The position numbers were made by a program, and so were the translations under genes. From the NCBI GenBank assembly GCA_017458125.1, contig JAFTGB010000067.1, forward strand, positions 1 through 48,351: a DNA stretch of 48,351 bases, read 5' to 3'. Under the pieces are notes generated by a model that had not been told where the DNA came from, ran no database searches, and saw nothing but the letters and a program-made list of their open reading frames with translations. This stretch comes from Prevotella sp. (GTDB taxonomy: Bacteria; Bacteroidota; Bacteroidia; Bacteroidales; Bacteroidaceae). This document shows, one piece after another, positions 42,073 through 48,351 of this stretch. Position 1 is the stretch's first letter, and every line of letters starts with the position of its first letter.

Positions 42073-42965
42073 AATTTGATGCGTACGAAAAGTTGTTTGA
42101 CGAAAGTCCACTTGTCTGCCAGCGATACGTGAGGGTTCAGCCATACCGTCTGTCGCAATATGGGGTGGACAATGCGGTACATGACATATTTCCAGTATGG
42201 TTCGGTAAGACGGAAATAGATGTATTCGCTCTTTTGTTGGCGGTAGGTGTCACGTAGAAACTTTGAGGTTTTGCCGTCGTTGCTGCCTTCACCCTCCAGA
42301 TGAATAATCCTTGGACCACGGACAATGACGTTATCGTAGCCGTGCTGGTGGAAACGGTGCTGTAGTTCGGACTCCTCGAAATACATGAAGAAGGCAGGAT
42401 GAAAGGTGCCGCACTCCTCCAAGACATGGCGGCTGACCAGCATGTCGGCACCCGTGACGTAGTCAACTCTTAACCAGGTGTCGGGGTAGACCGTCTCTGC
42501 CTCCTTGTAGATGTGCAGTGCTTTTTTGATGGGTATCCAGACGAGCTTTTTCCAATCATAGCTCATCGTGGGGAATGGGCCATAGGAGTGAATAGCATTG
42601 CCCTTGGTGTCTTCCAGTACGCATCCTAATGCTCCTAACCGGCCATTGTATTGCGTAGCGAAGTCAAAGAGCATTTTCAGAGCGTTGTTCACCAGCAGTG
42701 TGTCAGAGTTGAGGAAAAACAGCAGGTCGCCCTTTGCATGTTTTATGCCGATGTTGTTGGCTTTACCGAAGCCAAGGTTTTCTCCAGTGGCGATGAAACG
42801 AATTCTTGGGTCTGAAGACAGCTGTTCTGCAGACCCGTCGGTAGAGCCGTTGTCCACCACAATGATTTCGTAGCTGACATCGTGTGTTAAGGTCACAATG
42901 CTCTCTATGCAAGGCTTGATGACGTGCAGCGTGTTGTAGTTGACAATGATGATGGAAATGTCCAT
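42069..42965 (-). CDS. Family 2 glycosyltransferase, rhamnosyltransferase-like
   Basis: 298 residues. The GT-A core MDISIIIVNYNTLHVIKPCI, VVDNGSTDGSAEQL, GFGKANNIGIKHAKGDLL and the DxD-like LNSDT are clear. YVTGADMLVSR and FFMYFEESELQ..F are typical of the WbbL-type rhamnosyltransferase group. This agrees with dTDP-rhamnose genes in the window, although donor use is inferred. Overlaps the downstream GT4 gene by 4 bp. Confidence 0.88.
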   Translation of the reverse strand: MDISIIIVNYNTLHVIKPCIESIVTLTHDVSYEIIVVDNGSTDGSAEQLSSDPRIRFIATGENLGFGKANNIGIKHAKGDLLFFLNSDTLLVNNALKMLFDFATQYNGRLGALGCVLEDTKGNAIHSYGPFPTMSYDWKKLVWIPIKKALHIYKEAETVYPDTWLRVDYVTGADMLVSRHVLEECGTFHPAFFMYFEESELQHRFHQHGYDNVIVRGPRIIHLEGEGSNDGKTSKFLRDTYRQQKSEYIYFRLTEPYWKYVMYRIVHPILRQTVWLNPHVSLADKWTFVKQLFVRIKL

Positions 42966-42977
42966 GACTTTTTAGTT

Positions 42978-44033
42978 TCAGGTAAAATACTCTGCAGCTA
43001 TCATGTTGTATATCAGCATGTAGAACCCTATGGCAGCTATGCCGGCTTTAGCCAGAGGCAGGGGCTTGATGACATACAGGCAGAAGGTAAAGACGATACA
43101 GTCCACAATGCCGTAAAGGTCGCTGATGCGGCTTGCCACTACAGGAATGGTGGACATCAACATTAGGAAAAGGATGCTGGAGGCAAAGAGATTGATGAGC
43201 AGTGGTGCCAGAGGCTGGCGTTTGACGATGTAGTCGTAGAAGTACAGGCATAGGTATAGCATGGCGCACTTGACCAGGAAGTACACGTTCTTGTATAATA
43301 TGGTCAGCTCACCCCATGCTCCCCGTTCTGACGATTGCTGGTAGAAGTCCAGTTTCCCTTCCGTTAGACTCGCCGGTATAAGTGAGAACATATCCTTCTT
43401 CATCAAGTACAATACAAAGCAGGCCGGAACGGCTATAGCCAAGGCTATGCGCAGGCTTTGGTTCAACTTACGGTTGCCGATGAAGAGGAAGGGCAGAAAA
43501 CTGGCAGCAGAGTAGTGGAACATGATGCCGCCAGTCATCAGCAATGTCGCTTGAAGGTATTGCTTCTTTGCGAGAGGTATGAGCGAGGCAAGCAAGAAGG
43601 CTGCCGCTGCTGCAACCCTGATTTGTACCATGTCGTGTAACTCGAAGTACACGGGGATGTAGATGGTCAGCGCGGTGAACACGTAGGGGGTCAGCTTGCT
43701 GAGAGTCTTCAGCTTGGTAGGAATGGCTATAATGGCATATATGAAGAACATGACAGCTATCGTTCCACCGCATGCCAATACTATTCTGCTCAGATGGATG
43801 TAGGTTGGCTCAGTGGCTATCTCAACGAGAGGGTCATCGTTGTTGTAGAACATGAGGACGTAGTTCTCTGCGTCAGCCGTATGTTCAATGTCCTTGACAG
43901 TGGCCAGCGTCACCATAACTATGGCATACATAGCGAGTATAATCAGTTTGTGTGTCTCTTTCAGCCGGTCTTCCATAAATGCCAGAAGAACCGTGATAGC
44001 AAACAATACTGATATGATGAGATGCATGACCAT
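42978..44033 (-). CDS. EpsG/Wzy-type polysaccharide polymerase
   Basis: About 351 residues from MVMHLIISVLF; ATG two codons later is possible, and the in-frame extension to 44093 runs into the upstream Wzz gene. Roughly nine or ten membrane segments. Loop DAENYVLMFYNND and the HDMVQIRVAAAAAF stretch fit the EpsG family of repeat-unit polymerases. Its partners (flippase, co-polymerase, export protein) are all in the locus. Confidence 0.8.
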   Translation of the reverse strand: MVMHLIISVLFAITVLLAFMEDRLKETHKLIILAMYAIVMVTLATVKDIEHTADAENYVLMFYNNDDPLVEIATEPTYIHLSRIVLACGGTIAVMFFIYAIIAIPTKLKTLSKLTPYVFTALTIYIPVYFELHDMVQIRVAAAAAFLLASLIPLAKKQYLQATLLMTGGIMFHYSAASFLPFLFIGNRKLNQSLRIALAIAVPACFVLYLMKKDMFSLIPASLTEGKLDFYQQSSERGAWGELTILYKNVYFLVKCAMLYLCLYFYDYIVKRQPLAPLLINLFASSILFLMLMSTIPVVASRISDLYGIVDCIVFTFCLYVIKPLPLAKAGIAAIGFYMLIYNMIAAEYFT

Positions 44034-44056
44034 AGGAGGCGGACCCTTTTTGGTGT

Positions 44057-45109
44057 TTACGCGTGCTGCTTGTCCTCTTTCATCAGCAGCCATCCTGTCA
44101 ATGCAAAGAACGACAAAAGCATGATGGCAATGGAGATGAGCATACGTTTGGGACCGGCAGGCTTGATGGGGATGGAGGCACTTTCGATGACGGTGAAGGC
44201 GGGAGTGGCCTCTTGCAGTTTTGCTGCGGCAGCCTGCATTTGGGTGTTCATGGCTGTGTAGACGTTGTATTTAGCCTGCATCTCATTCTCCAAACTCTCG
44301 ATGTGTGCCTGATAGGTGGCTAACACGGCATTGCGGTTGGCATCAGAGTTTGTTGCATACCGTTGGAGTGCATTCTCATATTCCTTCTTACTATTCTCGC
44401 AAAGTTTCTTGTAGTATTCATAGTCAATGCGGGCCTTGTTGGTGCGGTAGTTGATGATGAACTCTTGCAGCTTCTGGCATGTGGCATTGGCAATGGTGGC
44501 ACTGACCAGTGGGTTCTGGTCGGTCACCGTTATGGAGACAATGTCGGTCTTTTTGTCAACGGTACATTTTATCTTGCTTTTTGCCAGTCCGAATATGTCG
44601 GACTGAACCTTGCTGAGATTGAAGATATCGAGTTTGGTCTTGCCGTCATAGTTGTCTTTGCTGGGCGTTTTAAACAGGTTGATAATCTTGTCCTTCACCC
44701 ACACCCACCATGCAGACTTCTGCTTGTCGCGCAGATAGACATAGTAGCTGATGGGCTTTTCGTCTTGTTGCGTTTTGACTTCCACTGACATCAGATCAGC
44801 TAAGAAGTTCTTTGAGCTTATAACGTCAGGGTATATCTCGGAGTAGATGGCATCTTCGGAATTGAGCTTGCCTAAGGTGTTGCCCAGTCCGAACGAGGAT
44901 GCCAGCGAGCCTAATGAACCAGCCATAGACGCCCCTGTAGCTTCAGGAGCCAGACTGACGTTACTGTTATAGTAGCGTGGTATGCAGACGATAACCAAGT
45001 AAGAGATGACGAGTGTCGCTCCCATTACCTTGACATACTTTCTCCTGTATGGCCACAATTTTTTTGCTATACTGATAAAGTCTATAGTCTTGATTTCTTT
45101 TTCTTCCAT
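44057..45109 (-). CDS. Wzz-type chain-length determinant
   Basis: 350 residues: N-terminal membrane segment (about 28-46), a periplasmic coiled-coil region (200-300), and a C-terminal proline-rich segment and membrane span (IPIKPAGPKRMLISIAIMLL). No tyrosine kinase domain follows, so this is a polysaccharide co-polymerase of the short type. It sets the length of chains made by the EpsG-type polymerase and lies directly after the export gene (6-bp gap). Confidence 0.9.
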   Translation of the reverse strand: MEEKEIKTIDFISIAKKLWPYRRKYVKVMGATLVISYLVIVCIPRYYNSNVSLAPEATGASMAGSLGSLASSFGLGNTLGKLNSEDAIYSEIYPDVISSKNFLADLMSVEVKTQQDEKPISYYVYLRDKQKSAWWVWVKDKIINLFKTPSKDNYDGKTKLDIFNLSKVQSDIFGLAKSKIKCTVDKKTDIVSITVTDQNPLVSATIANATCQKLQEFIINYRTNKARIDYEYYKKLCENSKKEYENALQRYATNSDANRNAVLATYQAHIESLENEMQAKYNVYTAMNTQMQAAAAKLQEATPAFTVIESASIPIKPAGPKRMLISIAIMLLSFFALTGWLLMKEDKQHA

Positions 45110-45115
45110 ACGCTT

Positions 45116-47659
45116 TTATTTCTTCAACAGGTTGGCAATGGTGGCGAACATGGTACCGAGCGATGCGGCGCTGGTGCCTATGCTTAGCCATTCGGTGATG
45201 CCTAAGCCGCGGCCTCGGCGTTTGGTGGGTACTACTATCTGGCACCCTGGTGCAGGTTTGTGCTTGCGGTCGGCACGAGCCACCATGCCATTCATATAGA
45301 TGATGATGGTCTGGCTCTTCTTGGCTGTCGACGTGGTGCCGCCGGCCAAGTTGATGTAGTAGTCAGCATCCTTGCCCTCCTTGAAGTAGACGGTATTGGG
45401 GTAGAGCACTTCGCCATTGATTTTCACCGTGCCGTCATAGCGGGGCACCACGATGCGGTCACCCTCACGCAGGGTGGGGTCGTCATCGCTGCCGGGGTTC
45501 TTCAGTGCTTTGTCTAACTCTATACCCACAGGGTAGTTGGCATTGGTCACGAGTTTCTTGACGTCGATGGAGTCATTGCCGGAGTTACGCTGAGCGGTGC
45601 GCAGCATGGTCTCCATCTGGTCGCGCTCGTCCTGAGTCATCAGTCGCAGCAGCTTGGCTCCCTTGGGGTAGGCACGCTTGGTCAGTCCGCCGGCTTGCTT
45701 GATGAGGTCGCTCAGGTGCTGGCCTTTGTTAGCTAAGGCGTAGGTGCCCTCGAACTGTACTTCGCCTTCGATGGTGACATTCTGCTGCTCGGAATAGTTG
45801 GGGCTGCGGCGCACATATACTTCATCGAAGGGCTGCAGCTTGAAGTCAGGCTGGTCGGCTATCGAGAAGTCGGGAGAGAGCTTGAAACTGAAGGTCTGGG
45901 CTATCTGGTCCTCGGCCTCCATGGCCATGGGGTTGCTGACGCGGCGGGCCACGTCGACCTTCACTAACGAGGCCGCGTCAGTGGGACCGCCAGCCTGTAG
46001 GATGAGGTCTTCCACCGTTTCGTTCTCTGCAAACCGGTAGACACCAGGATAGAGCACCTCTCCGCTGATGGTGACGGTCTGCTGTTCGTTGCGCTCCTCG
46101 CGGCTGGCGATGTAGATGACGTCTTCATTCTTCAGCGGAACATCCGGTGTGGTGCCTTCCAAAATGCCGCGTATGTCGAGGCTCACCACCTCCAGGGTGC
46201 GGTCTGCACGCATGCGGTGCATGACGGCATGCTGTCCTATGGCTCCTTCGGTGAGTCCGTCGGCGGCTTCCACCAGCGTTTTCACGGAATTGATGTTACC
46301 GCCCACATGGTACATGCCGGGACGGAAGATGGCACCCTTGATTTCCGCCATGTTCTGGTAGCGGTTCAGGGTGGAGTCGACGCTCACCGAGTCTTCGTCC
46401 ATCAGTTTGAAACTGTTCAGGTCGAACTCGCCGACGCTGAATACCGAGTATTGGCTGCCGGCCTTGCGGTTGATGCGGATGGCTTTGGTATAGGCATCGC
46501 CAGTGAAGCCGCCAGCATAGCGCAACAGCGTGGAAGCGGTTTCTGACTTTTTCATCTCGTAGAACATGGGGCGCTTCACCTTACCCGTGATGTTGACCAG
46601 CGACTCGTAGGGACCCACGCTGACCACGTCGTTGTCCTGCAGGCGCACGTCGCCGCTCAGCTTGCCGTTGAGCAGGAAGTCGTAGACGTCGACGTTCGAG
46701 AGCAGGCGGCCACGGCGATACACCCTGACATTGCGCAACGTACCAATCTCGTTAGGACCACCAGCCATGTATAGGGCGTTGTAGACAGTGGCAAAGGCCG
46801 ACATGGTGAAGGTGCCCGGTGTCTTGACTTCACCGATGACGCTGATGGTGATAGTACGCGACTGTCCTAAGGTCAGGTCTATCTGCGACCCTTGGTAACG
46901 CGGCCCCAGCACGCTGCGCAGCCGACTCTTGGCCTGACTCACTGACAGACCGCCTAACTGTACGACACCAATGCCTTCGATGGTGATGGTACCGTCGGGC
47001 GAGATGGTTTCGGTGACGCTCTCTTGCGAGGCTCCCCAGATGTCGACGTTCACTTCGTCGCCAGGTCCCAGCCGGTAGTTCTGCGGTGTTGCCAGGTTCA
47101 TGGAACTTTCAAAGGTCAGCTTCTTGTTATTGAACACGTCGTGTCCGAATATCTTGCGCTTGGGCTCTTTCTCTTTGTCCAGCTCTTCGTCCTCATAGTA
47201 ATACTTCAGCGAGTCGGGCATCATGAAGTCCATGGCATCGTCCATCTCCATGTAATCGGCATCCTCCTCGTCATAGGAGTGTTTCTGTATCTGGTTGCGT
47301 TTCTTCGTGTCTTTCATGCGAAACTGCGAGGCACGTTTCTTATCCTGCGTCTTGCGCTCCTGACGCTTCTCGCCGTTCGACTCGCGCATGCGTGTCTTGA
47401 CCTCCTTTGAACCGGCCGTGATGTCTTTGGCTCCCAGTCCCTTGCTCTTCATCTGGCGCTGGTATTTCTTCTGTATCCGGCGAATCTGCTCAATGGTAAC
47501 GCCGCGCTGCATCAGCTGGGTTACTATTTGCTGGCGTGACACGCCGCGTTCGTTCTGCTCGACCACAAAATCCATGACCTGATTGTCCGTCATGCCTGTT
47601 TGAGCCCATAGAGAAACGACAAGCACGAGACCTGTCACCATGGTAAAAAGTCTTTTCAT
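45116..47659 (-). CDS. SLBB-domain polysaccharide export protein (Wza-like, long form)
   Basis: 847 residues, more than twice the usual Wza length. Signal peptide to about residue 19 (SLWAQ). Residues 25-165 form a basic then acidic low-complexity helix-rich region (KSKGLGAKD..., RQERKTQDKKRAS). The Poly_export domain starts at YRLGPGDEVNVDIWGA, followed by about six SLBB units (ISVIGEVKTPGTF, VNITGKVKRP, AEIKGAIFRPGMY, VTISGEVLYPGVY, VTIEGEVQFEGTY, VKINGEVLYPNTVYF). A C-terminal hydrophobic segment (ITEWLSIGTSAASLGTM) may anchor it. Outer-membrane export of the finished polysaccharide is the likely role. Confidence 0.9.
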   Translation of the reverse strand: MKRLFTMVTGLVLVVSLWAQTGMTDNQVMDFVVEQNERGVSRQQIVTQLMQRGVTIEQIRRIQKKYQRQMKSKGLGAKDITAGSKEVKTRMRESNGEKRQERKTQDKKRASQFRMKDTKKRNQIQKHSYDEEDADYMEMDDAMDFMMPDSLKYYYEDEELDKEKEPKRKIFGHDVFNNKKLTFESSMNLATPQNYRLGPGDEVNVDIWGASQESVTETISPDGTITIEGIGVVQLGGLSVSQAKSRLRSVLGPRYQGSQIDLTLGQSRTITISVIGEVKTPGTFTMSAFATVYNALYMAGGPNEIGTLRNVRVYRRGRLLSNVDVYDFLLNGKLSGDVRLQDNDVVSVGPYESLVNITGKVKRPMFYEMKKSETASTLLRYAGGFTGDAYTKAIRINRKAGSQYSVFSVGEFDLNSFKLMDEDSVSVDSTLNRYQNMAEIKGAIFRPGMYHVGGNINSVKTLVEAADGLTEGAIGQHAVMHRMRADRTLEVVSLDIRGILEGTTPDVPLKNEDVIYIASREERNEQQTVTISGEVLYPGVYRFAENETVEDLILQAGGPTDAASLVKVDVARRVSNPMAMEAEDQIAQTFSFKLSPDFSIADQPDFKLQPFDEVYVRRSPNYSEQQNVTIEGEVQFEGTYALANKGQHLSDLIKQAGGLTKRAYPKGAKLLRLMTQDERDQMETMLRTAQRNSGNDSIDVKKLVTNANYPVGIELDKALKNPGSDDDPTLREGDRIVVPRYDGTVKINGEVLYPNTVYFKEGKDADYYINLAGGTTSTAKKSQTIIIYMNGMVARADRKHKPAPGCQIVVPTKRRGRGLGITEWLSIGTSAASLGTMFATIANLLKK

Positions 47660-47663
47660 AAAG

Positions 47664-47677
47664 ATATACGCGTATAT
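47664..47677. promoter_or_regulatory. Perfect 14-bp palindrome ATATACGCGTATAT before the export gene
   Basis: A self-complementary 14-mer ends 5 bp from the start codon of the SLBB export gene, where the ribosome-binding region would be. It could be an operator or a translation-blocking hairpin. No TAnnTTTG box was found just upstream, so the promoter of this large operon is not identified. Confidence 0.35.
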
Positions 47678-47766
47678 ATTTTTATATATAACCTTCTTTT
47701 ATCTGATATTATTGCATGAAAGCATGTTTTTTTCAGAAAAAAGCAATGATGTTCGGATTTTATTTG

Positions 47767-47774
47767 TACCTTTG
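47767..47774 (+). promoter_or_regulatory. -7 box (TACCTTTG) of tmRNA
   Basis: Exact TAnnTTTG, 25 bp before the mature 5' end of tmRNA. No clear -33 TTTG at 19-21 bp. Confidence 0.6.
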
Positions 47775-47799
47775 CACCCGATTACGACATCTTTCATCT

Positions 47800-48196
47800 G
47801 GGGGTGACTGGATTTGACGGCAAGTCGAGATGGTACGTAAGCATGCGGAGCGACGGCTGTGGGCTCCATAATCTCGTCGGTCGAACAATTAATTGGCGAA
47901 ACAAAGTACGCTCTCGCTGCCTAATCGAAGTACAGTAGATTACTGGCTTTATCCTCTTACAAGGTAGGAGGACGAGACATCGCTCCAAGGATGTTGTTCC
48001 GAATCTGAGGGTTCAGCGGTGCAGGTTAATCGGGAATAGTCTGGGAGACGCTCCGGCTCCTTGATGAAACTTTAGGAGATAAGGCCGTGATTGGTGGCTT
48101 GGGTCTTGTCACGGCACGAAAATGAAGGCCAAGATAAGCATGTAGAAAGCGTATGGTTTCCTTGTGCGGACGAGGGTTCGACTCCCTCCACTTCCA
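47800..48196 (+). ncRNA. ssrA: tmRNA
   Basis: The 5' end GGGGGTGACTGGATTTGACGG and 3' end GGTTCGACTCCCTCCACTTCCA form the alanyl-tRNA-like half (GGGGGTG with CACTTCC). The tag frame at 47895-47924 reads GETKYALAA and stop, one residue from the Bacteroides tag GETNYALAA. CCA is not encoded. It rescues stalled ribosomes and tags products for proteolysis. Confidence 0.95.
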
Positions 48197-48210
48197 CTGG
48201 AAAAGCAAAA

Positions 48211-48350
48211 GAGGGTGTGTCAAAATGGGCTAATTAATTCCTCCCCTTGGAAAGGGGAGGTTAGGAGGGGTTGATTTCATCGACGAATATGTTATATTTA
48301 CCTGCGAATTATCAACCACCCCCCGCCCCTCCTTTCCAAGGAGGGGAGTT
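48211..48350. mobile_element. C/G-rich inverted-repeat element (MITE/REP-like), partial context
   Basis: CCTCCCCTTGGAAAGGGGAGG, then a TTAGGAGGGGTTGAT tail (48240-48275), is mirrored imperfectly by ATCAACCACCCCCCGCCCC, then TCCTTTCCAAGGAGGGGAG (48311-48349). The arms are ~38 bp around a 35-bp AT-rich core, and each arm is itself palindromic. Just before it, GAGGGTGTGTCAAAATG at 48211 resembles insertion-sequence ends. No transposase is visible before the window ends. Confidence 0.6.
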
Positions 48351-48351
48351 A

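Overview
The window reads as a chromosomal segment of a Bacteroidales bacterium, most likely Prevotella or a close relative. The main evidence is the promoter type: TAnnTTTG -7 boxes recur just upstream of genes, and several have a TTTG -33 box 19-20 bp further upstream, which is the Bacteroidetes sigma-ABfr signature. Supporting evidence is a tmRNA tag of the form GETKYALAA, a trpBEGDCFA operon with a Bacteroidetes-style leader peptide, a BspA-type LRR protein, a DUF4924 protein and a Prevotella-like C-terminal tail on a secreted protein. No species-level claim is made.

Layout. 1-4.2 kb is an AT-richer accessory patch: a secreted LRR protein, an unknown gene, a structured non-coding RNA or long leader, a chimeric RhuM remnant, and an AlbA_2-type ATPase/regulator whose C-terminal winged helix is duplicated just downstream. 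4.4-6.4 kb is a two-gene operon of an unknown protein and a divergent FtsZ. 6.4-13.0 kb is the complete tryptophan operon on the minus strand (trpB-E-G-D-C-F-A) behind a promoter, a leader peptide with three consecutive Trp codons and an attenuator hairpin. 13.1-14.3 kb holds a candidate small RNA and a ROK glucokinase. 14.4-22.5 kb is a run of plus-strand housekeeping genes: LysE exporter, DUF4924, rfbD, prfC, a Sua5/YrdC protein, a ClC channel, fmt, rpe, and two probable microproteins. 22.5-26.1 kb has an ECF sigma factor, a fused GHMP sugar kinase-nucleotidyltransferase, and rfbA. 26.2-29.1 kb encodes two secreted hydrolases. 29.1-32.2 kb carries an unknown protein, a ZapB-like coiled coil, zapA, rny, a two-way terminator and tRNA-Val(CAC).

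32.2-47.7 kb is an exopolysaccharide or capsule locus with genes on both strands. It contains a sugar aminotransferase, a VanX-type dipeptidase, five glycosyltransferases (two GT2, two GT4-like, one DUF616), a TIM-barrel protein, a Wzx flippase, a TupA-like ATP-grasp protein, an EpsG-type polymerase, a Wzz co-polymerase and a very long SLBB-domain export protein. rfbA and rfbD elsewhere in the window can supply dTDP-rhamnose; rfbB, rfbC and an initiating glycosyl-phosphate transferase are not seen here. The window ends with tmRNA and a C/G-rich inverted-repeat element.

The best candidates for under-described biology are the divergent FtsZ and its partner, the kinase-nucleotidyltransferase fusion, the structured RNA at 1.4-1.7 kb, the candidate sRNA at 13.1 kb, the duplicated HTH module, and the long hairpin plus 22-bp tandem repeats at 32.3-32.5 kb.
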